A stretch of 64,000 nt of DNA, taken from Kocuria salsicia (GTDB lineage: Bacteria; Actinomycetota; Actinomycetes; Actinomycetales; Micrococcaceae). The stretch covers positions 62,001 to 126,000 of the forward strand of contig NZ_VELE01000007.1 in NCBI RefSeq assembly GCF_007681555.1, given 5' to 3'. The translations under genes and the position numbers were made by a program. The notes below the pieces were generated by a model. The model was not told the DNA's origin. It made no database searches and saw only the letters and a program-made list of their open reading frames with translations. Of the stretch, positions 8,510-19,474 are shown piece by piece. How positions within the stretch are numbered: the stretch's first letter is position 1; every line of letters begins with the position of its first letter.

Positions 8510-9505
8510 ATGAACTCGAGCGCCGGTCCCGCCGCGGAAGACCCCCAGCAGGACGACCACCAGGGCATCCACCGCGCCGTGATCGAGTGGTACGCGCGCG
8601 CCGCCCGGGACCTCCCCTGGCGGGCACCGGAGCGCACCCCGTGGCAGGTGCTCGTCAGCGAGATCATGCTGCAGCAGACCCCCGTGGTGCGCGTGCTGCC
8701 CGTGTGGCGGCGCTGGATGCAGCAGTGGCCGGAGCCCCGGGACCTGGCGGAGGCCTCCCCGGCGGACGTCGTCCGCGCCTGGGATCGGCTCGGCTACCCC
8801 CGCCGCGCCCTGCGGCTGCACGCTGCCGCCCAGAGCATCCGTGACGAGCACGGCGGGCGGGTGCCGAGCAGGCACTCCGAGCTGCTCGCGCTGCCCGGGA
8901 TCGGGGCGTACACCGCCGCCGCGGTGGCTGTCTTCGCGTTCGGCCAGCGCCACGCGGTGGTGGACACCAACATCCGGCGCGTGGAGGCCCGGCTGTTCAC
9001 GGGGCGAGCGCTGCCCTCCCGTTCCCTCACGGCCGCCGAGACGCGGCTCGCCGAGGAGCTGCTGCCCCGGGGCGTCCCCGAGTCCGTCGCGTGGAACCAG
9101 GCCGTCATGGAGCTTGGCGCCCTGGTCTGCACGGCACGTTCTCCGCGCTGCTCCGACTGCCCGGTGCGGGAGGACTGCGCGTGGCTGGCCGCGGGCAGCC
9201 CCCCGGCCGAGGACGTGCCGCGCGGGCAGGCGTGGCACGGAACCGACCGGCAGGTGCGCGGTGCACTCATGGCCGTGCTGCGTGCCGCGGAGGAACCGGT
9301 GCCCCGCCGCCTGCTGCTCGCGGACGCCTCCTCCGCAGAGCAGCTCGCCACGGAGCACGGGGCGCCGCCGCAGGTGGTCGTGGACGGTCTCACCGCCCTG
9401 TGGCGGCTGCCCGCCCCGGCCGAGCAGCGCGAACGCGCCCTGGCCGGGCTGCTCGCGGACGGCCTGGCCGCCGAGTCCGACGGCGGGCTCAGCCTTCCGG
9501 TGTGA
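8510..9505 (+). CDS. mutY: A/G-specific adenine glycosylase MutY
   Basis: Base-excision repair enzyme that removes adenine mispaired with 8-oxoguanine. The 331-aa product has the catalytic Glu51 in SEIMLQQTPV, the helix-hairpin-helix LPGIGAYTAAAVA, catalytic Asp152 in VDTNIRRV, and a canonical 4Fe-4S ligand set C207-x6-C214-x2-C217-x5-C223. The C-terminal 8-oxoG-recognition (NUDIX-like) domain is short, as in other actinobacterial MutY. ATG 8510 follows GGGGAG; an upstream in-frame ATG at 8483 overlaps the divergent gene and lacks support. The 3' end overlaps the convergent argA by 17 bp. Confidence 0.93.
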   Translation: MNSSAGPAAEDPQQDDHQGIHRAVIEWYARAARDLPWRAPERTPWQVLVSEIMLQQTPVVRVLPVWRRWMQQWPEPRDLAEASPADVVRAWDRLGYPRRALRLHAAAQSIRDEHGGRVPSRHSELLALPGIGAYTAAAVAVFAFGQRHAVVDTNIRRVEARLFTGRALPSRSLTAAETRLAEELLPRGVPESVAWNQAVMELGALVCTARSPRCSDCPVREDCAWLAAGSPPAEDVPRGQAWHGTDRQVRGALMAVLRAAEEPVPRRLLLADASSAEQLATEHGAPPQVVVDGLTALWRLPAPAEQRERALAGLLADGLAAESDGGLSLPV

Positions 9506-10079
9506 CGGCGCCGCCCGGTGTGGTGGCGATTCCCGGTGTGACGGCGCCTTCCGATATGGCGGTGCCTTCCGGTGTGACGGAACGGATCATCCGGGTGTTG
9601 CCCAGCGTGTTCGGCTTCACCCGGGCGAGGTCCAGGTACTCGGCCACACCCTCGTCGTGGGAGCGCAGCAGCTCCGCGAACACCTCCGGCGGGATGGTCT
9701 CCTGGTTCGCCATGACCTCGAAGCCGTGCGCCGCGAAGAAGTCCACCTCGAACGTGAGGCAGAAGACCCGGCTCACCCCCAGCCGGGAGGCCCGCGCCAG
9801 CAGCTCCCGGATCATGCCCCCGCCCACGCCGTGCCCGCGCGCCGCCGGGGACGTGGCGAGCGTGCGCACCTCCGCGAGGTCCTCCCACATCACGTGCAGC
9901 GCACCGCACCCCACCAGGGTCCCCTCGCCGTCCTCCGCGACCACGAACTCCTGGATGCTCTCGTAGTAGGTGACCGTGTCCTTGGTGATCAGGATGCGCT
10001 CGGCCGCCATGGGCGCCACGAGCTCCTTGATCCCGTGGACGTCGGTGGTCCGGGCGGGGCGGATGCGGATCTCTGTCAT
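9489..10079 (-). CDS. argA: Amino-acid N-acetyltransferase (short ArgA-type, N-acetylglutamate synthase)
   Basis: GNAT-fold acetyltransferase. It resembles the short actinobacterial ArgA that makes N-acetylglutamate, the first step of arginine synthesis. The product is 196 aa; about 165 residues are the GNAT domain. Acetyl-CoA-binding motif A is seen as RTLATSPAARGHGVGGGMI, and CLTFEVDFFAAHGFE is typical of this subgroup. The last roughly 30 residues are a repetitive tail of hexapeptides (SVTPEG, TAISEG, AVTPGI, ATTPGG, AVTPEG) encoded by an 18-bp tandem repeat. TACAGT seven bases before ATG 10079 suggests a leaderless promoter. Substrate assignment is by similarity only. Confidence 0.8.
   Translation of the reverse strand: MTEIRIRPARTTDVHGIKELVAPMAAERILITKDTVTYYESIQEFVVAEDGEGTLVGCGALHVMWEDLAEVRTLATSPAARGHGVGGGMIRELLARASRLGVSRVFCLTFEVDFFAAHGFEVMANQETIPPEVFAELLRSHDEGVAEYLDLARVKPNTLGNTRMIRSVTPEGTAISEGAVTPGIATTPGGAVTPEG
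9497..9586. repeat. 18-bp tandem repeat, five units, across the argA/mutY 3' ends
   Basis: Five consecutive 18-bp units start at 9497, 9515, 9533, 9551 and 9569. Most begin CCGGTGTGACGGCG or a close variant; the fourth is the most diverged and the fifth loses match at its end. Read on the minus strand they encode five hexapeptides at the ArgA C-terminus. The first unit also contains the mutY stop codon (9503-9505). Confidence 0.85.
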
Positions 10080-10187
10080 GGCCCCGACTGTACGCGGTGG
10101 CCCGCCGCCAACGACCGGCTCGGAGCCGACCAGGCAACGCGGAGAGGTGCCTGCCCGGCAACGCGGAGCGGGGACCGGACACGACAA

Positions 10188-10240
10188 CGCGAGCGGGCGG
10201 CGTCGTGAACCGCTGTGGTCCACGACGCCGCCCGCTCGCG
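10188..10240. terminator. Strong hairpin downstream of clpC
   Basis: A perfect 20-bp inverted repeat (10188-10207 with 10221-10240, 13-base loop) lies 42 bp past the clpC stop and before argA. No T-tract follows on either side, but stem strength and location make it the likely clpC terminator. Confidence 0.75.
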
Positions 10241-10281
10241 TCAGGGGGTCCGTGCCGGTCTCCCGGCACGGCCCGTCAGGC

Positions 10282-12900
<2,619 letters not shown>

Positions 12901-12929
12901 GGATACTCCTTCATTGATCTCTGCCCACG

Positions 12930-12976
12930 ATGCTAGGCACCTGAGTCGCCGCTCCGGGCACTGTTCGCCACTGGCG
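12930..12976 (-). promoter_or_regulatory. clpC promoter with ClgR-type operator
   Basis: The motif GTTCGC-N5-GCG, matching the ClgR box described for streptomycetes, lies at 12963-12976 (read on the plus strand). A -10 like TAGCAT lies at 12935-12930 on the minus strand, and no consensus -35 is present, so the box sits just upstream of the -35 region, as expected for an activator. ClgR itself is not in the window. Confidence 0.55.
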
Positions 12977-13057
12977 CACGGTATCCAGCCCTCAGCAAAA
13001 TTCCTCCCCCGGTGCCGCGCGCGCATGCGCGCCCCGCCGCTTTCCCCACCGACGACG

Positions 13058-13095
13058 ACGGCCGGAACACGTCAGTGCTGGCGTGTTCCGGCCGT
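13058..13095 (-). terminator. Likely terminator of lsr2
   Basis: A 14-bp perfect inverted repeat (13058-13071 with 13082-13095, 10-base loop) lies about 100 bp downstream of the lsr2 stop codon and upstream of the clpC promoter. Confidence 0.7.
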
Positions 13096-13191
13096 TGCCG
13101 GGTGGTGCCGCGGGTCAGCACGTGACTCTCCCACGGCACCGCACGGTCCGCAGCTGCCCGGGAGGGGTCCCGGGTGGCAGACCGTGGCGGA

Positions 13192-13533
13192 TCAGTTGCC
13201 GTTCTCGGCGTAGTACTGGTCCTGGATGTCCTGGTGGATCCGGCCGCGGTCCGAGACCTGCAGGCCCTTCTCCTTGGCCCACGCGCGGATCTTGGGGGTC
13301 TCCGGGTTGCCGGAGCGGTTGGGACGAGTGGTGGCGGTGGTGGTGCGCCCGCTCTTGGCGGTGGCGCGGCGCCCTGCGGTCACGTACGGCCGCATGGCGT
13401 CGCGCAGCTTGGTCGCATTCGCGGAGCTGAGGTCGATCTCGTACTGGCCCCCGTCCAGACCGAAGCGCACCGTCTCGTTGGCCTCGCCGCCGTCGATGTC
13501 GTCCTCAAGAATGATCTTCACGGTCTGAGCCAT
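13192..13533 (-). CDS. lsr2: Nucleoid-associated protein Lsr2
   Basis: Actinobacterial H-NS-like protein that binds AT-rich DNA and silences it. The 113-aa product has an N-terminal dimerisation beta-sheet domain (starting MAQTVKIILEDDIDGGEA) and a Thr/Arg-rich linker at about 60-75. The C-terminal DNA-binding domain contains the AT-hook-like RGR in VSDRGRIH. ATG 13533 follows a perfect GGAGGAG. The gene lies between lysS and clpC, the usual actinobacterial place. Upstream DNA is much richer in A+T than the rest of the window, so autoregulation is plausible. Confidence 0.97.
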   Translation of the reverse strand: MAQTVKIILEDDIDGGEANETVRFGLDGGQYEIDLSSANATKLRDAMRPYVTAGRRATAKSGRTTTATTRPNRSGNPETPKIRAWAKEKGLQVSDRGRIHQDIQDQYYAENGN

Positions 13534-13534
13534 G

Positions 13535-13759
13535 TCATCTCCTCCAAGTGCCCGCGGGCAGAATAGTTCTTTTGCTTTGCTGTGGTGAACGAAAGGTGTG
13601 GGGTGAACCGCAGAATACGCCGCCCGTCCCCGAATCCGCCCACGCGCCCAGCATGCGCTGCAGTACATTCATGACATTGCGGGCGGAGTGTAAATCGAAC
13701 GCGCGCCGATTTCCCCGAATCACATGCCCCATCATTGCACGCAATTCGTCAATTGTCAT
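13535..13759 (-). CDS. Possible small protein (74 aa) between lysS-linked ORF and lsr2
   Basis: An open frame of 74 codons starting MTIDELRAMMGHVIRG, six bases after the stop codon of the preceding small gene and ending one base before the lsr2 start (TGAC-ATG). The tight packing suggests an operon. The first half looks like a helical protein segment. Against it: no clear ribosome binding site, A+T-rich codons (TTA, ATT, AGA, AAA) unlike all neighbours, and the likely lsr2 promoter inside its 3' half. It may simply be promoter DNA that happens to be open. Confidence 0.3.
   Translation of the reverse strand: MTIDELRAMMGHVIRGNRRAFDLHSARNVMNVLQRMLGAWADSGTGGVFCGSPHTFRSPQQSKRTILPAGTWRR
13560..13589 (-). 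promoter_or_regulatory. Likely lsr2 promoter
   Basis: On the minus strand TTCACC (13589-13584), an 18-base A-rich spacer and TATTCT (13565-13560) form a reasonable sigma-70-type promoter about 27 bases before the lsr2 start codon. It lies in the most A+T-rich patch of the window, consistent with Lsr2 binding its own control region. Confidence 0.5.
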
Positions 13760-13765
13760 GACAGC

Positions 13766-14041
13766 CTATTCCGCGCGCCCGGGGTCTTCCGGTGATTCAC
13801 GAATAGGAATGCTGTTGCGCAGGGCCAGTCCGCGCTGCGGCCGCTGCGTTTCCTGCTCGTGTCCAAAGGGCGCTGCGTCCCCCTCACGCTCCCGCACCTC
13901 GCGGTACCAGCGCTCGGCGTCCTGCTGCGCCCGTGTCTGCGCACTGCGCTCGGCCCGATCCCCGCGGAACAGCCAGCGCATCACCAGGTAGAACACCACA
14001 CCCACGCCCAGCGAGGGGAGAAATACGGCCAGGTAATCCAT
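13766..14041 (-). CDS. Small single-pass membrane protein, unknown function
   Basis: A 91-aa protein with an N-terminal transmembrane helix at about residues 2-24 (MDYLAVFLPSLGVGVVFYLV) followed by a basic then highly charged cytoplasmic tail (RGDRAERSAQTRAQQDAERW). I do not recognise a named family. It lies 61 bp downstream of lysS on the same strand and is probably co-transcribed. Start choice: ATG 14041 has GGAGG 12 bases upstream, somewhat far; an in-frame ATG at 14053 directly abuts the same GGAGG and is less likely. The final third overlaps nothing and has normal codon use. Confidence 0.65.
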   Translation of the reverse strand: MDYLAVFLPSLGVGVVFYLVMRWLFRGDRAERSAQTRAQQDAERWYREVREREGDAAPFGHEQETQRPQRGLALRNSIPIRESPEDPGRAE

Positions 14042-14102
14042 GCGGGTGATCATCCTCCGGGGGTCTGTGCGATTGCTGTGCGCGAGTGTACTGCGGGTCG
14101 AA

Positions 14103-15635
14103 TCACTCGGGCTTCATGAGTGGGAAGAGAATGGTCTCCCGGATTCCGAGGTTCGTGAAAAGCATGATGAGACGGTCCAGACCGAGTCCGAGTCCGCCCA
14201 TGGGCGGCGCTCCGTGTTCCAGGGCGCGCAGGAAGTCCTCGTCCAGCTGCATGGCCTCGTCGTCCCCGGCCGCGGCCAGGCGGGACTGCGCCACGAGGCG
14301 TTCGCGCTGCACCACGGGGTCCACCAGCTCGGAGAACGCAGTGCCGCGCTCCATGCCGCCGATGATCAGGTCCCAGGCCTCGATCAGGCCGGGCTCCGAG
14401 CGGTGCTGGCGCGCCAGCGGCTGAGCGGCCGGCGGGTAGTCGCACACGAACGTGGGCTGCAGCAGGGTGGGCTCCACGATCTCTCCGAAGAGCTCGATCA
14501 CGAGCTTCTGCGCGTCCCAGGCGGGGTTGACCGGGATCTCGCGCTCGGCCGCGGCCGTGCGCAGCACCTCCGCGGGGGTGTCCGGGGTGATCTCGCGCCC
14601 CACGGCCTCGGACAGCGCCGGGTACACGGAGAGCCACTTCCACTCGCCGAACAGCTCGATCCGGCCCTGGGGGGTGTCCACGCCCTCGACGCCCAGCACG
14701 CGGGCGCACTCCTGGATGATCGTCCTGATGCGATCGGCCATCGTGAACTGGTCCCCGTAGGCCTCGTAGGCCTCCAGAGTGGTGAACTCGGGACTGTGGG
14801 AGGAGTCCACGCCCTCATTGCGAAACACGCGCCCGATCTCGAACACGCGCTCGATCCCGCCCACCACGGCGCGCTTGAGGTAGAGCTCGGTGGCGATGCG
14901 CAGGGTCATGTCCTGGTCGAACGCGTTGAGGTGCGTCTCGAACGGGCGCGCGGCGGCACCGCCGTGAACCAGCTGGAGCATGGGGGTCTCGATCTCCACG
15001 TAGCCCTGCTCCTCCATCACGCGACGCACGGTGCGGATGATCGCGGAGCGGGTGAGCACAACGTCGCGCGCCTCCTGGCGCACGATCAGGTCCAGGTAGC
15101 GCTGGCGCACCCTGGTCTCCTCGTTGAGCTCCTTGTGCATGGTGGGCAAAGGGCGCAGGGCCTTGGACGCCATCGTCCAGGAGTCAGCCATCACGGAGAG
15201 CTCGCCGCGGCGGGAGCTGATCACGCGGCCCGTGACGGCCACGAAGTCGCCCAGGTCCACGAGGGCCTTCCACTGCGCGAGGGGCTCGTCCCCCACGTTC
15301 GCCTTGGAGAGCATGACCTGCAGGCGGGTGCCGTCCCCCTCCTGGAGGGTTCCGAAGCACAGCTTGCCCGTGTTGCGCACGTGCACCACGCGCCCGGCCA
15401 CGGTGACCACGTGCTCGGTCTCCTGGCCGGACTCCAGGTGGCCGAACTGCTCGCGCACCTCGGCCAGGGTGGCGGTACGGTTCACACCCACCGGGTACGG
15501 TGCCATCCCGGCGTCCGAAGCCGCCTGGCGCTTCTCGGCGCGCACCAGCATCTGGTCGTTGAGCTCGTGTGCGCTCAGCTCGGGGTCGAAGCTGGGGGAC
15601 GCTGCGGGAACGGTGGTTTCAGGCTGTTCGGTCAC
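14103..15635 (-). CDS. lysS: Lysyl-tRNA synthetase, class II
   Basis: Charges tRNA-Lys. The 510-aa product has an N-terminal OB-fold anticodon-binding domain (VVTVAGRVVHVRNTGKLCF) and the class II catalytic core. Motif 2 is visible in RVFRNEGVDSSHSPEF, and motif 3 is GLGLGLDRLIMLFT near the C-terminus. HGGAAARPFETHLNAFD is the lysyl-specific stretch. The start is GTG 15635. A -10 like TATCCT (15649-15644) lies eight bases before it, suggesting its own near-leaderless promoter inside the panC-lysS gap rather than pure read-through from panC, which ends 18 bp upstream. Confidence 0.96.
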   Translation of the reverse strand: MTEQPETTVPAASPSFDPELSAHELNDQMLVRAEKRQAASDAGMAPYPVGVNRTATLAEVREQFGHLESGQETEHVVTVAGRVVHVRNTGKLCFGTLQEGDGTRLQVMLSKANVGDEPLAQWKALVDLGDFVAVTGRVISSRRGELSVMADSWTMASKALRPLPTMHKELNEETRVRQRYLDLIVRQEARDVVLTRSAIIRTVRRVMEEQGYVEIETPMLQLVHGGAAARPFETHLNAFDQDMTLRIATELYLKRAVVGGIERVFEIGRVFRNEGVDSSHSPEFTTLEAYEAYGDQFTMADRIRTIIQECARVLGVEGVDTPQGRIELFGEWKWLSVYPALSEAVGREITPDTPAEVLRTAAAEREIPVNPAWDAQKLVIELFGEIVEPTLLQPTFVCDYPPAAQPLARQHRSEPGLIEAWDLIIGGMERGTAFSELVDPVVQRERLVAQSRLAAAGDDEAMQLDEDFLRALEHGAPPMGGLGLGLDRLIMLFTNLGIRETILFPLMKPE

Positions 15636-15653
15636 AGTCGACCAGGATACCGT

Positions 15654-16502
15654 TCACGCGGGTATCCGCATGTTGTCGATCAGTCGGGTGGGGCCCACCC
15701 ACGCCGCCACCAGTGCGAGCGCGCCGGGGCGGGGTTCCGTGACCGCAAGCGTGTCGGGATCCACGGTCACGAGGTAGTCGAGGGAGACCTCCGGTTCTGC
15801 GGCCACGCGGCGTCGGGCCTCGTCCAGAGTGAGCTCCCCGGCGGCCAGGGCCCGCAGGGTGCCGTTGAGCACGAGCGCGTGCCCGGCCTGCTCCGGTGAG
15901 AGGTACTGGTTGCGGGATGACAGCGCAAGGCCCTGCTCGGAGCGGACGATGGGCACCGGGCGGATCTCCACGCGGAGGTTGAAGTCACGCACCATGCGCT
16001 GCATGAGCAGCAGCTGCTGGGCGTCCTTCTCACCGAAGTAGGCCCGGAACGGGATCCGCGGGCCGGGGTCCACGATGGTGAGCAGCTTGTTCACCACGGT
16101 CAGCGCGCCGTCGAAGTGACCGGGGCGCGTGGCCCCCTCCAGCACGGCACCGGCCGCACCCGACGTCACGGACACCACCGGTGTGCCACCCGGGTACATC
16201 TCCTCCACCGAGGGGGCGAACACGAGGTCCACGCCCTCCTGCGCGAGCACCCGGACGTCCTGCACCAGCTGCCGCGGGTAGCTCTCGAAGTCCTCCCCCG
16301 GGCCGAACTGCAGGGGGTTCACGAAGACCGAGACGACGGCGACGTCGTTCTCCGCCCGCGTGCGGCGCGCAATCTGCAGGTGCCCCGGGTGCAGCGCGCC
16401 CATGGTGGGCAGCAGCCCCACGCTCGCCGCGCCGGCCGCGGTGCGCGCGGCCACCTCATCGCGCAGCTGCGCCACGGTGGTGCACACCGCCGGTTCCGTC
16501 AC
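15654..16502 (-). CDS. panC: Pantothenate synthetase
   Basis: Condenses pantoate and beta-alanine with ATP to form pantothenate. At 282 aa it is the usual length. The nucleotidyltransferase HIGH-type motif is in LPTMGALHPGHL (31-42); VFVNPLQFGPGEDFESYPR and LSSRNQYLS are further family signatures, and FGEKDAQQLLLM is present. The ATG overlaps the upstream DUF2520 stop codon (ATGA), so the two are translationally coupled, a pairing common in actinobacteria. Confidence 0.96.
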   Translation of the reverse strand: MTEPAVCTTVAQLRDEVAARTAAGAASVGLLPTMGALHPGHLQIARRTRAENDVAVVSVFVNPLQFGPGEDFESYPRQLVQDVRVLAQEGVDLVFAPSVEEMYPGGTPVVSVTSGAAGAVLEGATRPGHFDGALTVVNKLLTIVDPGPRIPFRAYFGEKDAQQLLLMQRMVRDFNLRVEIRPVPIVRSEQGLALSSRNQYLSPEQAGHALVLNGTLRALAAGELTLDEARRRVAAEPEVSLDYLVTVDPDTLAVTEPRPGALALVAAWVGPTRLIDNMRIPA

Positions 16503-17428
16503 GGCCGTTCCCCTTCCTCGAGCGCGGTCAGCACCGCGCGGTACGTCGTCTCGTCCAGTCTGCCGGACACGCGGGCCCGTTCGGCCGTCTGCCGTCCCAG
16601 GGCCAGATAACCGGTCAGCAGCTGGGGCCCAGTGTCGGGGCCCGTGGCCGCAGCGCCGCCCGCCAGCTCCCGCAGGGCGGCCACGTGCGCCTCGACGGTG
16701 GCCACGTCCCCGCGCGCCACCGGGCCCGTGAGCGCGTTCTCCCCGGAGGCCAGTGCGTTGTCCACCGTGGCGCGTACGAGCGGGCCGAGGACGCGGTCCG
16801 GGCGCTCGACCCCGATCTCCCCGAGCAGCTGCATGGACTCACCGAGCAGCGTCATGACGTGGTTCGATCCGTGGGCGAGGGCCGCATGGTAGAGCGGGCG
16901 GTCCGCCTCGGCGACCACCACCGGATCGGCTCCCATCTCCACCACGAGCGCCTGGGCGATGGGGAGCACGGGTGCCGCGGCGGTGACCCCGAAGCTGCAG
17001 TCCACGAGCCGCTGCAGGTCCAGGCTCAGTCCCGTGAAGGTCATCGCGGGGTGGATGGCCAGGCCGATCCCGCCCGCGGCACGCACCGGTTCCAGCACGT
17101 CCGTGCCGTAGCGGCCCGCCGTGTGCACCACGAGCTGGCCGGGCTGCCACGCACCGGTCTGCGCGAGGCCGCTCACGAGCCCCGGCAGCTGGTCGTCCGG
17201 GACGGCGAGCAGAACGAGCTCGCTGCGCTCCACGATGGTGGGGACGTCCAGCACGGGCACGTCCGGCAGCAGGGCGGCGGCTCGTTCCCGGCTCTCGGAC
17301 GAGGACGCGTGGACACCGACGACGGCGTGTCCCGCCGCTCGCAGGGCGGCACCGAGTACGGCCCCCACCTTCCCTGCACTGATGACGCCCACACCGAGAC
17401 GGCCTGGGCGGTGACTGGGCTGGGGCAC
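16499..17428 (-). CDS. DUF2520/Rossmann-like domain protein
   Basis: A 309-aa protein with an N-terminal NAD(P)-binding-like Rossmann fold (LGVGVISAGKVGAVLGAALRA, then VVGVHASSS) and a C-terminal helical DUF2520 domain. That layout is like ketopantoate reductase-type oxidoreductases. Because it is coupled to panC, a role in pantothenate synthesis is tempting but unproven. The start GTG 17428 is preceded by GAGGAG at six bases. A further in-frame GTG at 17461 directly abuts a possible -10 (TAGCCT, 17467-17462) and so cannot be the start if that promoter is real. Confidence 0.85.
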   Translation of the reverse strand: MPQPSHRPGRLGVGVISAGKVGAVLGAALRAAGHAVVGVHASSSESRERAAALLPDVPVLDVPTIVERSELVLLAVPDDQLPGLVSGLAQTGAWQPGQLVVHTAGRYGTDVLEPVRAAGGIGLAIHPAMTFTGLSLDLQRLVDCSFGVTAAAPVLPIAQALVVEMGADPVVVAEADRPLYHAALAHGSNHVMTLLGESMQLLGEIGVERPDRVLGPLVRATVDNALASGENALTGPVARGDVATVEAHVAALRELAGGAAATGPDTGPQLLTGYLALGRQTAERARVSGRLDETTYRAVLTALEEGERP

Positions 17429-17497
17429 GGAGAACTCCTCGGGAGGGACGATGGCACCCACAGGCTAGCGCACGCCGGTGCGGGGAACATGGGGCGG

Positions 17498-19474
17498 TCA
17501 GGGGCGAAGCGGGACGGGTCCGCCGGCACGCGGGATGTCAACCGCGACGTCGCTGCCTCGGGTGTCCGAGGTGACGGCCCCGGCGTTCCCGCGGTGCGCG
17601 CCGACCCGCTCGCGCGCGGCTCGCGCGAGCTCGCTCTGGCGCCACTGCGCCTCGCGGGCGCGGTCCACGTCCAGGTGGTCCACGGACGTCGTCACGCTTC
17701 CGGCCGTCACGTGCACAGCAAAGCTCGCGAGCCGCAGGCGACGCTCCAGCGGCCCCTGCGAGAGCGCGACGGACTGCGTCTTGTGGTGCGGGACCACGCT
17801 CGCGTGCCGACTGAGCCGGCCACGGCGCAGCACCAGGGAGGAGTCGTCCATCGCGAAGCCGGTGCGCCGCCACGTGACCGGGTCGAACCACCGGGCACGC
17901 CGCGGACTGGTGGTGAACCGGCCGCCGTCCCCCACGCCGTCGAGGCCCTCGGTCACGAGCGGTTCCGGGTCGTCCGGCAGGGGCAGGAGCAGGGCCAGGA
18001 TCACGCGCACCTGCTCGGCCGTGCCCACGGGGAGCACGAGCGAGCCCAGTCCCTCGGCCGCCTCCGCACCACCCTTGCCCGCGGTGGTCACGACCACCCG
18101 GTGACCGCCGAAGATGCGCCACAGGGCGGGCCGCGTCACCTCCAGCGCCTGCACCCGGCCGGTGGGGATGGTCGAGGAGCGCTCGTTGAACAGCCCCGCT
18201 CGGGACCGGACACCGCTGGGAACCTCGCTGAGCGTGAAACCCCAGCTCTTCTCGAGCCGCCCGTAGAGCCCGGAGACCACGCCCAGCAGCATCGGGACGG
18301 CGGTGGGCACCAGCACGAGCAGCGCGTCCGGGTAGACCACCCACGCCACGGCGGCAGCCACCAGCACCAGGGCCAGCAGCACCGCGGGCACCGAGCACAC
18401 GAGGCTCAGCAGAACCCTTCCTGTGGGCACGGTGAAGACCTGCCGCAGCTCGTCCTTCTCCGTGAGCAGCCCGTACTTCCGGGCCACGCGCACGTCCACG
18501 CCGTCACGGTCGGGCATCGACGACGAGGCCGTCCCCGCTTCCTCCACTGCGGCACCCGGCGGAATGCTCGCCTCGCCGGGGGCACCGCGCACAGCTCCCG
18601 TCCCGGCCGCCGGTGCGGCGGCCGTGCCCGAACTGTCCCAGGGAGCCGTATGCGCCGCTGCGCCGCCGGTCGGGAGAGCCCCACCCTCGGACGCCGCCAC
18701 CTTCCCGGAGGTTCCGCCTGCCTGGCCGACGACGCTGCCGTCTGCGGACGCGGCCGATTCGACGGTGCCCTGCGCGAGGATGGCCGAGTCCCCCGTGCGC
18801 TGCCCGCGGGAGACGGCGAGTGCGTCGTCGGCGGCCTCGTGGGAAGCCACGAGCAGCTGCTTCCGCAGCAGCCGGGCGTGGTCGCGGCCCAGGTAGGAGA
18901 GCTCGAGGACGCTGGACCCGCCGTCGGCCACGTCGAACTTCAGAGCCGCCAGACCCAGGATCCGGGGCAGGAACTTGCGCTCGATGTCGATGCCCTGGAC
19001 GCGATCCAGCCGCGCCTGGCGCTGGGTGCGGAAGAACCACCCGCTCCGGAAGCGGACGTGCTCCCGCGTGATCTGGTAGCGCGTGAACCACCACGAGAGC
19101 AGCCCCAGACCGATCAGCAGGCCCAGCACACCGCACAAAAGGGCGATGAACAGTCCAGCTCCCACCACCTGGACGGGGCCGCCCACGTCCACGCTGATGG
19201 GCTCGCCCTTGATCAGGGCAGAGACGATGTCCTCCACGAACGTGTGGCCGATGCCCCAGACGAGCGCCACGAGCAGGAGCCAGCTGCGCACGAACGGCGT
19301 GAGGGGGTGCACGCGGTGCCACACGTCCGGGGCGTCCGGCTGGAGGGGCTCCAGGCCCCCGCTGCGGCCGGGCGACGTCGTGTCCGCGGTGTCTGCCCAC
19401 GGCTGGTCGACGAAGGGCTGGCCCCCTGCAGGCTGGTCCCCGAAGGGCTGGCCACCGGGGGTTGCGCACGCCAT
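17498..19474 (-). CDS. Large PH-domain (bPH2/YdbT-like) membrane protein
   Basis: A 658-aa membrane protein of the YdbT type with several bacterial PH domains. The N-terminus carries a short repeat GGQPF/DQP. Two hydrophobic helices lie at about 65-90 and 105-130, followed directly by a bPH2 domain with the signature TRYQITREHVRFRSGWFFRTQ. A disordered Ala/Gly/Ser/Thr linker of about 110-120 residues comes next, then further helices and a second and third PH segment (GFTLSEVPSGVRSRAGLF; WFDPVTWRRTGFAM). ATG 19474 overlaps the stop of the small PH gene (TGATG). Homologue pairs of this kind are of unknown function in actinobacteria. Confidence 0.85.
   Translation of the reverse strand: MACATPGGQPFGDQPAGGQPFVDQPWADTADTTSPGRSGGLEPLQPDAPDVWHRVHPLTPFVRSWLLLVALVWGIGHTFVEDIVSALIKGEPISVDVGGPVQVVGAGLFIALLCGVLGLLIGLGLLSWWFTRYQITREHVRFRSGWFFRTQRQARLDRVQGIDIERKFLPRILGLAALKFDVADGGSSVLELSYLGRDHARLLRKQLLVASHEAADDALAVSRGQRTGDSAILAQGTVESAASADGSVVGQAGGTSGKVAASEGGALPTGGAAAHTAPWDSSGTAAAPAAGTGAVRGAPGEASIPPGAAVEEAGTASSSMPDRDGVDVRVARKYGLLTEKDELRQVFTVPTGRVLLSLVCSVPAVLLALVLVAAAVAWVVYPDALLVLVPTAVPMLLGVVSGLYGRLEKSWGFTLSEVPSGVRSRAGLFNERSSTIPTGRVQALEVTRPALWRIFGGHRVVVTTAGKGGAEAAEGLGSLVLPVGTAEQVRVILALLLPLPDDPEPLVTEGLDGVGDGGRFTTSPRRARWFDPVTWRRTGFAMDDSSLVLRRGRLSRHASVVPHHKTQSVALSQGPLERRLRLASFAVHVTAGSVTTSVDHLDVDRAREAQWRQSELARAARERVGAHRGNAGAVTSDTRGSDVAVDIPRAGGPVPLRP

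Noticed and set aside
9497-9586. Repeat considered as a CRISPR-like array
   Set aside because: Units are directly adjacent, without spacers, and are in frame within argA; it is a coding tandem repeat.
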